In this document: positions 21,407 through 29,526 of the stretch, piece by piece
Position numbering within the stretch: position 1 is the first letter of the stretch
How the letters are laid out: the number at the start of each line of letters is the position of its first letter
Origin: Candidatus Solincola daggyaiensis
GTDB lineage: Bacteria > Actinomycetota > Geothermincolia > Geothermincolales > RBG-13-55-18
Length of the DNA stretch: 41,285 nucleotides
Direction: 5' to 3'
Assembly (NCBI GenBank): GCA_015711825.1
Contig: JACVJD010000017.1
Span: forward strand, 1 to 41,285
Translations under genes and position numbers: made by a program
The notes under the pieces: generated by a model
Told to the model about the DNA's origin: nothing
Seen by the model: the letters and a program-made list of their open reading frames with translations, nothing else
Database searches by the model: none

Positions 21407-21691
21407 ATGGCTATCTACATCCTCATCAGCCGCCTGACCGACGAGGGATGCGCCACGTTGACCAAGAACCCCGACCGCATCAAGGAGGTCAACAAGGACG
21501 TCGAGGCCATGGGGGGCAAGGTTCTGGCGCAGTACGTGATCCTGGGGCAATACGATTTCATCAATATCGTGGAGGCCCCCAACAACGAGACCATCGGAAA
21601 GATCTCCGTGCAGCTGGCCTCGCGGGGGACGGTGCGCATCATGACCTTGCCCGCCATCGACGTGGACACCTTTATCGAGAGCCTGAAGTGA
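21407..21691 (+). CDS. GYD-domain protein, copy 2
   Basis: A 94-residue paralogue of the 20867-21151 gene with the same architecture: 'ISRLTDEGCATL', 'RIKEVNKDVEAMGGKVLAQY', 'GQYDFINIVEAPN' and C-terminal 'DVDTFIESLK'. The ATG at 21407 is preceded by GGAAAGGAG. It begins about 125 bases after the fossil fragment, so both copies descend from local tandem duplication. Function unknown; a regulatory small-ligand-binding role is possible. Confidence 0.9.
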   Translation: MAIYILISRLTDEGCATLTKNPDRIKEVNKDVEAMGGKVLAQYVILGQYDFINIVEAPNNETIGKISVQLASRGTVRIMTLPAIDVDTFIESLK

Positions 21692-21713
21692 CCTGTGCGA
21701 CGGGGGCTGCGAA

Positions 21714-21738
21714 GAAAGGGGCGCCATGCGCCCCTTTC
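21714..21738 (+). terminator. intrinsic terminator between convergent genes
   Basis: GAAAGGGGCGC and GCGCCCCTTTC pair over 11 bp around a 3-base loop, 22 bases after GYD copy 2, and are followed by CTTTC. It may act in both directions, since the membrane-protein gene ends from the other side at 21746. Confidence 0.7.
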
Positions 21739-21745
21739 CTTTCGC

Positions 21746-22282
21746 TCATCGTGCGGCGATCCGCCGCCCGCTTGATAGCGGGCATCGACCCGGATCGCCC
21801 TCTCCGCCCCCCGGCCTCGCGGGGTTGAAGGGGCACATGTCCAGGGGGCAGCGCCGGCAACCCAAACGGTGGAGGGTACCCAAGAACAAGGCCCAGGTTG
21901 AGAGGTAGGCGAGGAGGCATCGCTTGGAGAGCCTGTACGCGTCCGGCGCAGGCAGGCCGATAAGCACGGGGGCCAGGGCAATATCCCAGTAAAAGCCGCG
22001 CGTGTTGAGGGGACGTTCGCTGCGCCTCCAGATAATGGGGGTCATCTTTCCGAAGAGGGTCGAGCAGTACTCCCCGTAGTAGGGACACCGGGCGCAGATA
22101 TAGCGCCGCGAGACGGTCATGAGCGCGCCCCACGACCCTACCCAGAGCGGCAGCTTTGCCCGCCTCCCCCGCCACAAGACATAAGACCCCAGAGCCATGG
22201 CCGGCAGCGCCGCTGCCGTGGTGACCGAGGAAACCCACCTCGGCCAGGGGTTTTCAGGGGCATCGTTCCGTCCTGTCTCCAT
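21746..22282 (-). CDS. Cys-rich membrane protein of unknown function
   Basis: A 178-residue protein, ATG 22282 with GAGAGG upstream. It has about three hydrophobic stretches ('VTTAAALPAMALGSYVLW', 'YWDIALAPVLIGL', 'LLAYLSTWALFLGTL') and two cysteine clusters, 'CARCPYYGEYC' and 'CRRCPLDMCPF', which could bind an Fe-S cluster or zinc at the membrane surface. The arrangement recalls small membrane-bound ferredoxin-like or electron-transfer proteins, but I do not recognise the family. It reads toward the GYD genes and shares its direction with the glycosyltransferase to its right. Confidence 0.8.
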   Translation of the reverse strand: METGRNDAPENPWPRWVSSVTTAAALPAMALGSYVLWRGRRAKLPLWVGSWGALMTVSRRYICARCPYYGEYCSTLFGKMTPIIWRRSERPLNTRGFYWDIALAPVLIGLPAPDAYRLSKRCLLAYLSTWALFLGTLHRLGCRRCPLDMCPFNPARPGGGEGDPGRCPLSSGRRIAAR

Positions 22283-22438
22283 GGCGGTTTCCTCTCTCTC
22301 TCTCACCACCCGCAGGCGGCGCGAAGGCGGAGCCAGCCCGTCGATCCGAAACCGGGACACCCGCCCGTAAGCTAGGTTACGGCCTGTGAGATGGAAGGCC
22401 CTCCCCCAAAGCGGGAGACCCGGGGCGAAACAAGTCAC

Positions 22439-23125
22439 TCAGTCCGTGAAACGGTACTTGATAAGGGCCCAGAGGGCCGGGATGCCGTCGCGCCAGCTGA
22501 TCTTCTTGCCCTCCTCCATCTCGCGCCCGGTATAGGAGATGGGGACCTCGTAGATCCTTATCTTCTTCTTCAGTATCTTGGCGGTGATCTCGGGCTCGAT
22601 GTCGAAATGATCGCTTCTCAGCTCTATGCCCTCCAGCGCCTCGCGGGTAAAGAGCTTATAGCAGGTCTCCATGTCCGAAAGGGTGGTGTTGTAGAGGATG
22701 TTGGTCACCAGGGCCAGAAAGCGGTTGCCCACGAAATGCCAGAAGAGCATGTTCTTGCGGGGACCGGTGAACCGCGACCCGTACACCACCTGCGCCTTGC
22801 CCTTGAGCACCGGCTCGAGCAGCTTGGGATAATCCTCGGGGTCGTATTCCAGGTCCGCGTCCTGGATAAGGACCAGGTCGCCGGCGGCGGCGGCGAATCC
22901 GGTGCGCACCGCGGCCCCCTTACCCCGGTTCTCGGGGTGATAGATGACCCTGGTCATGGAGCTCTCCTCCATGGCCAGGATGTCCCGCGTGCCGTCGGTG
23001 GAGCCGTCGTCCACGATGATTATCTCCCGCTCCAGGTCACCCAGGTCCACCTGCCTGACGCGGCGCAGGATCTCCTTGATGGTGTTGCGCTCGTTGTAAA
23101 CCGGCATGACGATGGATAGCTTCAT
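22439..23125 (-). CDS. family 2 glycosyltransferase (dolichyl-phosphate mannosyltransferase-like)
   Basis: A 228-residue GT-A fold enzyme without membrane segments. Key motifs are 'MPVYNERNTI' (nucleotide site), 'VDDGSTDGTRD' and 'IQDADLEYDPEDYPKLL', where the D-x-D coordinates the metal and sugar nucleotide. Such enzymes move a sugar from a nucleotide donor to a polyprenyl phosphate at the inner membrane face. The ATG at 23125 has GGGAG sites upstream. It sits at the end of a nucleotide-sugar cluster (RmlA, RmlC-like, RmlB), whose product may be its donor. Confidence 0.93.
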   Translation of the reverse strand: MKLSIVMPVYNERNTIKEILRRVRQVDLGDLEREIIIVDDGSTDGTRDILAMEESSMTRVIYHPENRGKGAAVRTGFAAAAGDLVLIQDADLEYDPEDYPKLLEPVLKGKAQVVYGSRFTGPRKNMLFWHFVGNRFLALVTNILYNTTLSDMETCYKLFTREALEGIELRSDHFDIEPEITAKILKKKIRIYEVPISYTGREMEEGKKISWRDGIPALWALIKYRFTD

Positions 23126-23202
23126 CTCCCAACAACTCCCGTCTCTAGATTCCGAAACGTCGCGTCCACGGCCGTTTCCTTTCTCCTCCCCCGGCCATGG
23201 AC

Positions 23203-24201
23203 TCAGATATCCCCGTACTTCTCGAGGTAATAGCGCCGGAAGTCCCCGCTCTTTATGGGCTCCCACCACTCGCGGTGATCGCTGTACCACCGCACCGTCT
23301 CCCGCAGGCCCGCCATGAAATCGCGCCTCGGGCTCCATCCCAGCGACCTCACCCTGGAGCTGTCAACGGAGTAGCGAAGGTCATGGCCCGGCCGGTCGGG
23401 GACGTATTCTATGCACTCCTCCCCCACTCCCATGATCTCCAGGATGGCCCGGGTGAGCTCGAGGTTGGTTTTCTCCTCTCCCGCCCCGATATTGTATATG
23501 CCCCCGGCCTCGCCCCGCCTCAGCACCAGGTCGATGGCCCGGCAGTTGTCCTCCACGAACAGCCAGTCGCGCACGTTCCTCCCCTCCCCGTAAAGGGGGA
23601 CCTTCCGCCCCTCCAGAATATTGGTCACGAAGAGCGGGATCACCTTCTCCGGGTACTGGAAGGGACCGTAGTTGTTGGAGCTGCGCACGATGACCGCGTC
23701 TATGCCGTAGGTGCGCACGTAGGAGCGCACCAGGAGGTCGGCCCCCGCCTTGGAGGCGGCGTAGGGACTGTTGGGGCGCAAAGCGCTGTCCTCCTTGAAG
23801 GAACCCTCCTCGATGCTGCCGTAGACCTCGTCGGTGCTCACGTGGAGCATGCGCACACCGCTTTCCCTCGCCTTCTCCAGCAGCCGGAAGGTCCCCAGCA
23901 CGTCGGTGCGCACGAAATCCTCGGGAGAGATGATGGAGCGGTCCACGTGCGTCTCGGCGGCGAAATTGACCACCGCATCCGGCCTGAGGGAAAAGGCCTC
24001 CTCCACGTCGGAGGGCTCGCAGATGTCGCCCTTGAGAAAAGAGTAACGCGGGTCTTTCTCCACCTCCCGCAGGTTCGTGGGGTTGCCGGCGTAGGTGAGC
24101 TTGTCCAGGTTGATCACCTCGTCCTCAGGATGTTCGCGCAGGACGAGGCGGATGAAATTGCTGCCGATAAAACCGCATCCGCCGGTCACGAGCAGGCGCA
24201 T
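23203..24201 (-). CDS. rmlB: dTDP-glucose 4,6-dehydratase
   Basis: A 332-residue extended short-chain dehydrogenase. It shows the NAD-binding 'GGCGFIGSNFIR' at residues 7-18, the dehydratase signature Thr123-Asp124-Glu125 in 'STDEVYGS', and the catalytic pair Tyr147-xxx-Lys151 in 'YAASK'. It converts dTDP-glucose to dTDP-4-keto-6-deoxyglucose, the second step of dTDP-deoxysugar synthesis, directly after RmlA, which is encoded upstream in the same direction. The length is normal. Confidence 0.96.
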   Translation of the reverse strand: MRLLVTGGCGFIGSNFIRLVLREHPEDEVINLDKLTYAGNPTNLREVEKDPRYSFLKGDICEPSDVEEAFSLRPDAVVNFAAETHVDRSIISPEDFVRTDVLGTFRLLEKARESGVRMLHVSTDEVYGSIEEGSFKEDSALRPNSPYAASKAGADLLVRSYVRTYGIDAVIVRSSNNYGPFQYPEKVIPLFVTNILEGRKVPLYGEGRNVRDWLFVEDNCRAIDLVLRRGEAGGIYNIGAGEEKTNLELTRAILEIMGVGEECIEYVPDRPGHDLRYSVDSSRVRSLGWSPRRDFMAGLRETVRWYSDHREWWEPIKSGDFRRYYLEKYGDI

Positions 24202-24259
24202 ATCCTTTTATCACTCCCCTTGCTCTTCCCGCTGCCGCGCGCCTCAACGGGCACACTGC

Positions 24260-24697
24260 CTACTGCATGACGATGTCCCAGTCGTAGGGCACCCGCGCCT
24301 CCTCCTGGGACACTTTCCGGATCTTTCCCGCCCCCGCCTCCAGGGCAAGGCACACCAGGGCCTCCCGTGAACCCACCGCCTTCCAGCCCCTGAGCACGCC
24401 GGGAGGGATGACCACCTCGCGCGGGCGGTATTCGCCCAAGAAGAGCTCCATGACCTCGTCCCGGGTCGGTGATCCCTCGCGCCGGTCGCAAAGTACCAGT
24501 TTTATCATTCCCTGCGGGCAGAACACCCTCTCCGCCCCAATCTCGCGCAGCGTCCATGCCTCCACCACTCCCGGGAAAAGGCGGCGCGCGGTCAGCGAGG
24601 AATGCGCCGCGGCGGCGTCTTCGCCCCATATCTCGATCCATACGCCCGCGGCATCCAAAGCGGCCGCGAGCTCCTTTATCTCTACCCCCGCAATCAA
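24260..24697 (-). CDS. RmlC-like cupin (dTDP-sugar epimerase-related) without the catalytic histidine motif
   Basis: A 145-residue cupin. The start is TTG 24697, with GGAGG 7 bases upstream. It resembles dTDP-4-dehydrorhamnose 3,5-epimerase in strand order and in 'FLGEYRPREVVIPPGVLRGW'. However, the epimerase motif R-G-L-H-x-Q is replaced by 'VEAWTLRE', and the later I-P-x-G-x-x-H-G-F reads 'IPPGVLRGW', so the usual catalytic His residues are absent. It may be a non-classical epimerase, a 3,4-ketoisomerase-like enzyme or a sugar-nucleotide-binding protein. Its position between rmlB and rmlA supports a role in deoxysugar synthesis. Confidence 0.75.
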   Translation of the reverse strand: MIAGVEIKELAAALDAAGVWIEIWGEDAAAAHSSLTARRLFPGVVEAWTLREIGAERVFCPQGMIKLVLCDRREGSPTRDEVMELFLGEYRPREVVIPPGVLRGWKAVGSREALVCLALEAGAGKIRKVSQEEARVPYDWDIVMQ

Positions 24698-24787
24698 CGG
24701 TTTGCCTCCGCTATCGACGACGGGCTTCCTCCGTAAATCCCCCGACTGAACGCCATGGAGGTCAAGCCTACCAGCATACCGAAAGGG

Positions 24788-25858
24788 TCACACAAGGCCC
24801 ACCCTGGAGTTGTCCCCCAGCACGAAACGGAAGGTGCTGGGGCGCGATCGGGAGCGTGAGATCTCCACGTTCTTGCCGATAAGACTGTCCTCTATGCGTC
24901 CCGGTATGTCGGATATGTGGCTGTTCTCGAGCACGATGGAATGTTCGATCTCGCTCCTCTCCAGGGTCACGTCGTAATAGATGGAGGTGAAGGGCCCCAC
25001 GAACGAGTCGATCACACGCGAGCCCCTGCCCACCACCGCCGGGCCCCTCAGGACGCTGCGCACGATCTCCGCCCCCTCCTCAATGATTACCCGGCCGTCT
25101 ATGCGGGACTCGCGGTCAACGCTGCCCTCGCAACCAGGGACAATGCCCTCGAGGATCATGCGGTTGGCCTCGAGAAGGTCCTCCAGGCGTCCGGTATCCT
25201 TCCACCAGCCGTTGATGACGTGCGCCTCCACGCGCTTTCCCTCGTCGATGAGGCGCTGGATGGCGTCGGTGATCTCCAGTTCGTTGCGCCAGGAGGGCTT
25301 GATGGAACGGGAGGCCTCGAGGATGGAGGGACGGAACATGTAGGCGCCCACCAATGCCAGGTCGCTGGGCGGCTCCTTGGGTTTTTCCACCAGCCTGACT
25401 ATCCTGTTTCCCTCCAGCTCGGCCACCCCGAAACGCTGCGGCTCCTCGACATGGGCGAGGAGGATTAAGGCCTCGACATCCTTACAGCGGAATTCCTCCA
25501 CGAAGGAGGAGATCCCCTCCCTGATCAGGTTGTCTCCCAGATACATCACGAAGGGGCAGCGGGAGAGAAAAGGCTCCGCGGTTAGCACGGCGTGCGCCAG
25601 TCCCAGCGGGGCCTCCTGGCGGATGTAGGTGACCTCCACGCCCCATGCCGAACCGTCTCCCACCGCCGCTTTTATCTCCGCCTCGGTATCCCCCACGATG
25701 ATGCCGATATCGCGGATGCCCGCATCCCTGAGCGCCTCCAATCCGTAGAAAAGTATGGGCTTGTTGGCCACGGGCACCAGTTGCTTGGCGCTGGTGTGGG
25801 TTATGGGGCGCAGGCGCGTCCCCTCTCCGCCGGAAAGTATCAACCCTTTGAGTTCCAT
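24788..25858 (-). CDS. rmlA: glucose-1-phosphate thymidylyltransferase, long form with C-terminal beta-helix
   Basis: A 356-residue nucleotidyltransferase. The N-terminal half has 'LILSGGEGTRLRPITHTSAKQ' (pyrophosphorylase signature with catalytic Arg and Lys), 'YLGDNL' (Mg-binding Asp) and 'LVEKPKEP'. Residues about 245-350 form a hexapeptide-type left-handed beta-helix ('VIIEEGAEIVRSVLRGPAVVG'), as in the long StrD-like form rather than the shorter enterobacterial RfbA. It makes dTDP-glucose from dTTP and glucose 1-phosphate. No ribosome binding site precedes ATG 25858, and a -10-like TAAAAT (complement of 25867-25872) ends 8 bases before it, so the mRNA may be leaderless. Confidence 0.94.
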   Translation of the reverse strand: MELKGLILSGGEGTRLRPITHTSAKQLVPVANKPILFYGLEALRDAGIRDIGIIVGDTEAEIKAAVGDGSAWGVEVTYIRQEAPLGLAHAVLTAEPFLSRCPFVMYLGDNLIREGISSFVEEFRCKDVEALILLAHVEEPQRFGVAELEGNRIVRLVEKPKEPPSDLALVGAYMFRPSILEASRSIKPSWRNELEITDAIQRLIDEGKRVEAHVINGWWKDTGRLEDLLEANRMILEGIVPGCEGSVDRESRIDGRVIIEEGAEIVRSVLRGPAVVGRGSRVIDSFVGPFTSIYYDVTLERSEIEHSIVLENSHISDIPGRIEDSLIGKNVEISRSRSRPSTFRFVLGDNSRVGLV

Positions 25859-25937
25859 AGATGCAAATTTTATCACACGCAAAAGGTATAATGTCTTCTG
25901 AAAACCGTGACCGCGAATACGGCTGGAGGTAAAGGTC
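25859..25937. promoter_or_regulatory. divergent promoters of rmlA and the transglutaminase-like gene
   Basis: In this 79-base gap the minus strand carries TAAAAT (complement of 25867-25872) just before the rmlA ATG, and the plus strand carries a perfect TATAAT (25887-25892) for the gene at 25938. Neither has a strong -35 box. The plus-strand transcript has a GGAGGTAAAGG site; the minus one has none. Confidence 0.55.
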
Positions 25938-27041
25938 ATGAGCAAGCCCGCAAGAGCGATCCTTTCTCTTATTGCCTCCCTGGTGTTCCTGGGCTCCACC
26001 GCCGGGCTGGTCCTGGCCCTTACCGCCGGGGCGGGGGAAGGGGGAGGAGAGGTCAAATTGGAGGTGAAGATGCACCCCAGGGAGGAGGTGCTCACCGCCG
26101 CCTACAAGATCTACGGCGACGACAACCAGAGCTTCTGGGCGGCGAAGACCCTGATCAAGAACGTCGGAGAGGTGCCCGTAAAGGACTTTCGCATCTCCTA
26201 CAAGATCGACGGGTATTGCGACTGGACCTCCACGGAGACATATCCCTTCATCCTCCCCGGCCAGACGGTAAGGGACTACTGCTGGCCCAACCTGAACGAC
26301 GAGAAGATGAAGTCGGTCACCTCCAAGACCCCGGTGGAACTCACCGTGCGCTACGAATACCAGGGCCTGGAAAAGCCCGTGGAGGACACGGAGAAGATCT
26401 ACCTTTTAGGCAGGAACGATTTCGTCTTCACCGACCTCGCGGAGGACGATATCCTCACCTTCACCGACGCCTTCGACAACTACCCCATGATCGCCGCCTT
26501 CGTGACCCCCAACCAGGAAACGGTGAAGGCGGTGGCCAACGCCATAGGCTCCGGGCTGGAGACGAACATGAACGACAACGACGTTTATGCCGCTTTCCTC
26601 CGCTGCTTCTACGTCATGCGCGAGTTGGGGGTCAGGTACATCCAGGAGCCGTTGAGCTACTGGTCGGAGCGCACGGCGCAATATGTGCAGTACCCCCACG
26701 AGACCCTCGAGCGCGCCTCCGGCACCTGCCTGGACCTGGCGATATGCATGGCCGCTCTCATGGAGGCCATAGGCATCCGCTCGTATGTCGCCCTCATCCC
26801 CGGCCACGCCATCCCGGTGATCGAGCTTCCCGGAAGCGGCGAGATGTTCGGGATCGAGTCCACCTTCGTGGACCAGGATTACACCCTGAGCCACTTCCCG
26901 GGCGAGACCAGCCCGGAGGTCACCGCCGAGGAATGCGTTACCATCGCCGCGAACGAGATCCAAGGCGCCATAGAGGATGGCAGCTATATCCTCATCGACA
27001 TCGAGGATGCCTGGAAGCGGGGGGTGATGCCGATATGGTGA
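25938..27041 (+). CDS. exported transglutaminase-like protein
   Basis: A 367-residue protein with an N-terminal signal or anchor helix ('ILSLIASLVFLGSTAGLVLAL'). Residues about 38-155 look like a beta-sandwich. The transglutaminase/protease-like core follows, with Cys264 in 'SGTCLDLAICMAAL' and His290 in 'IPGHAIPV'; the likely third residue is in 'FGIESTF'. Such domains in bacteria act as cysteine peptidases or cross-linkers at the envelope. The stop overlaps the start of the next gene, which encodes a membrane protein with an extracytoplasmic domain, so the two probably work together. Confidence 0.88.
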   Translation: MSKPARAILSLIASLVFLGSTAGLVLALTAGAGEGGGEVKLEVKMHPREEVLTAAYKIYGDDNQSFWAAKTLIKNVGEVPVKDFRISYKIDGYCDWTSTETYPFILPGQTVRDYCWPNLNDEKMKSVTSKTPVELTVRYEYQGLEKPVEDTEKIYLLGRNDFVFTDLAEDDILTFTDAFDNYPMIAAFVTPNQETVKAVANAIGSGLETNMNDNDVYAAFLRCFYVMRELGVRYIQEPLSYWSERTAQYVQYPHETLERASGTCLDLAICMAALMEAIGIRSYVALIPGHAIPVIELPGSGEMFGIESTFVDQDYTLSHFPGETSPEVTAEECVTIAANEIQGAIEDGSYILIDIEDAWKRGVMPIW

Positions 27042-27961
27042 AAGAGAAAAAGCCCGCGCGCATCCTGTTGCTAATCCCGCTGCTGGCGGCGCTGCTCCTC
27101 TTCTCCCCCCATGCGGCGACGGCCCAGGGACTGGGAGAAGAAGGCGGCTTCACCCTCAGCGAAGAGTTACGCATAGAGATAAACGAGGTCGGCGACGCGC
27201 ATATCACCGACGTCATCGAATACGACCAGGCCTGGTTCGACGAATACGGTTACCTGTTCGAGGAGAACCCCAACCTGCTCTCGCGCCGCTATCGCTCCGA
27301 CAGCAACGTGGGAGAGGTGGAGGACTTCGACGTGGACATAAACGCCCGCAAGGCGACCATCACCATCTCCTTCGACACTCCGGGTCTGGCCTACTATCTT
27401 TCGGGTGGATGGACGGTCTTCGGCTACGGCAATCGCTCGCCGGTGAGGGAAAGCGACGACGAATTGGTGCTGGAGGCGGCATGGACCCTCAACAACGAAT
27501 GGACCCTCTTCGAACCCATGGAGCTGGAGGAGAGAGTGATCATCGACCTTCCGGCGGGAGCGCAGGAAGCCCATTTCGACGAGGACTCCGGCGCCCTTAC
27601 CTACAGGCTTCCGGTGGCGGAGACCGGAAAGGGCTTTCTGGCTGCGCACAAGACCATGATGATCATCATCTTCTCGCTGCTCATGGCGCTGTCGTTTCTG
27701 CTGCTTCTCTACCTGTTCACGCGCAGACCCGCTTCCGGCCGTCCCGCAGCCGTCACGCCGTCGATCATGCCGCCGGCAGCTCCCGGAACAACCCCACCGG
27801 TAATGGAGGGAGCAGGGAAAACGCAGACCGAAGGCACCGGCATTCCCGGACAAGAAGCGGGCGTCTCCGCCCCCACGCCTTCGTTCTGTAGCAAGTGCGG
27901 GTATCCCAGGGCGTCGGCGCAGGAGAGATTCTGCCGTAAGTGCGGCGCTCCCCATGGCTGA
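27035..27961 (+). CDS. membrane protein with extracytoplasmic domain and C-terminal zinc ribbon
   Basis: A 308-residue protein, ATG 27035 overlapping the upstream stop by 7 bases, with GGGGGGTG as ribosome binding site. Order: signal peptide ending near 'ATAQG', an extracytoplasmic domain of about 170 residues, one membrane helix ('MMIIIFSLLMALSFLLLLYL'), a Pro/Gly/Thr-rich linker, and a cytoplasmic zinc ribbon 'CSKCGYP...CRKCGAPHG' at the extreme C-terminus. The layout suggests signal transfer or scaffolding across the membrane. Paired with the transglutaminase-like protein, it may be a substrate or partner. Function is not recognised. Confidence 0.88.
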   Translation: MVKEKKPARILLLIPLLAALLLFSPHAATAQGLGEEGGFTLSEELRIEINEVGDAHITDVIEYDQAWFDEYGYLFEENPNLLSRRYRSDSNVGEVEDFDVDINARKATITISFDTPGLAYYLSGGWTVFGYGNRSPVRESDDELVLEAAWTLNNEWTLFEPMELEERVIIDLPAGAQEAHFDEDSGALTYRLPVAETGKGFLAAHKTMMIIIFSLLMALSFLLLLYLFTRRPASGRPAAVTPSIMPPAAPGTTPPVMEGAGKTQTEGTGIPGQEAGVSAPTPSFCSKCGYPRASAQERFCRKCGAPHG

Positions 27962-28004
27962 CGCGCAGGGCCTGCTTATCCCCAAACGCTTCGGCAGATG
28001 GCCG

Positions 28005-29126
28005 TCATCCGCCGTTAAGGATGTCTTTCATGATGCGCAGCCGCCAGCCGGTCAGCAGTCCGCTTTCCTCCAGCTCGGAGACATCGGCGGGCTTGAGACG
28101 AGCCACCGCCTTCAAGGTGGCGTTGGGCAGGAGGAAGCCGGGATCCATACCCAGCTCCGCCGCCTTGCGGTCACGGGACTCCTTGAGCTCGCGCAACATC
28201 CGCTCCGCCGCGAGGTCGCGTTTCCGACGCGTGGGAGCGGGGAATGTGGGCAGCTCATCTCGCGGCACCCGCATCCCCCTCTCCACCGCCGCAAGGATCT
28301 CCGCCCCGAAGCGTATGAGTTGTTTTTCGGACAAGACCCTTGACGCCGCCAGTTGTCCCCGACTGCGCGGGCATTCCTGCGCCATCCTCAACAGCCGATC
28401 ACTGCCCACGATCTTGAAGGAGGGCACGTCGCTTTCCCTGGAGCGGTCCTCGCGCCACCGCAAAAGCTCGAGCAGCACGGCGAGTTGGCGGGGCGAAAGC
28501 TCCCTCGCTCCCTTCACCTTCAACGCGTCCACCGCGCGCTCGGGCATGGGCTCAAGGCTCTGCAGCGAGCGCTCGAACTCCTCACGCGCCCAGGAAGTCC
28601 TGCCGGCTTCCTCAAGCTCATCGGCGAGCCGGTCACGCAGGGAAGCGAGGTAAGCGACGTCAAGGGCGGCATATTCCAGCATCTCGTCGCTGAGGGGGCG
28701 GCGAGACCAGTCGGCTTTCTGGAACCTCTTGTCGATGGCCAGTCCGAAATACTCCCCCAGCAAGTCGGCAAGCCCCACCCTGTCCTTGCCCAGGATGCGG
28801 GCCGCGATCATGGTATCGAAGACCGGGGAGGGCTTTACCCCCAGGAAGGTCAAGAGCATACGTCCGTCGTAATCGACATCGTGGAACACTTTCTCGATGC
28901 TCCCTTCCGCCAGAATGCCGGAGAGGGGGGCAAGGTCCACGCCCATGGGGTCCAGGATGAAGATATCCCCGTCCCCACACACCTGCACCAGGGCTATCTT
29001 CTCGGCGTAATGATGGTAGCTGTCGGACTCGAGGTCCACGGATATGCTGCGGCAGCCGCGAAGCCTCTCCATCGCTTCTTCCAGCGCCTCTCGGTCACCC
29101 ACGAGCTTGTAATCGATCATGCGCAT
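28005..29126 (-). CDS. rnd: ribonuclease D-like 3'-5' exonuclease with HRDC domain
   Basis: A 373-residue DEDDy exonuclease. ExoI is Asp31/Glu33 ('VDLESD'), ExoII is Asp87 ('FHDVDYDG'), and ExoIII is Tyr152/Asp156 ('YAALD'). An HRDC-type helical nucleic-acid-binding domain follows at about 210-290, with a second helical region to the end, as in RNase D. The family trims 3' ends of tRNA and other stable RNA. Start ATG 29126 has GGGAGG 8 bases upstream. It ends 43 bases from the convergent zinc-ribbon gene. Confidence 0.94.
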   Translation of the reverse strand: MRMIDYKLVGDREALEEAMERLRGCRSISVDLESDSYHHYAEKIALVQVCGDGDIFILDPMGVDLAPLSGILAEGSIEKVFHDVDYDGRMLLTFLGVKPSPVFDTMIAARILGKDRVGLADLLGEYFGLAIDKRFQKADWSRRPLSDEMLEYAALDVAYLASLRDRLADELEEAGRTSWAREEFERSLQSLEPMPERAVDALKVKGARELSPRQLAVLLELLRWREDRSRESDVPSFKIVGSDRLLRMAQECPRSRGQLAASRVLSEKQLIRFGAEILAAVERGMRVPRDELPTFPAPTRRKRDLAAERMLRELKESRDRKAAELGMDPGFLLPNATLKAVARLKPADVSELEESGLLTGWRLRIMKDILNGG

Positions 29127-29526
29127 ATTATAAACCTCCCTCGGAAGCGTCCGTCCTGACCGGCAAGTCCGCGTCGGCTCACGTGGGCATCCAGCCCACC
29201 GGGAGGCCGTTTGCTCATCGGGATTCAGGCGACCTCTTCTCCGCAGGACCAGATCACATGCGCTCGCATCGTTTCCCACGCATCAACGCTCCTCCGCTTG
29301 CCGCTTAGAGGATGCGAAGGGGTTCTCCCCCCGAGGCAGACGTCACGACCCTGTTGGGCGAGAAAGCCGCCACGGCGCGAAGGGCCAGGAAACTTTCTTT
29401 CGCGGTATAATTAATTATATCGAGTCGGCGAAGAGGGTATAGACCGGCGCGCCACCGGCAAGGTCCGGACATATACGCTTTCCGGAGCCGGACGCCCGTA
29501 ACGTAAAATCCCTGCGAGGTAGCTTT
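29127..29526. promoter_or_regulatory. divergent regulatory region with back-to-back -10 boxes
   Basis: The perfect 14-bp palindrome TATAATTAATTATA (29406-29419) places a consensus TATAAT in each direction. Plus-strand transcription would start near 29418, about 110 bases before the kinase gene; minus-strand transcription would start near 29407, far upstream of the RNase D gene. Repeated CCGG-rich inverted segments between 29440 and 29500 suggest a structured leader, but no known riboswitch was recognised. No coding frame is supported elsewhere in these 400 bases. Confidence 0.5.
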
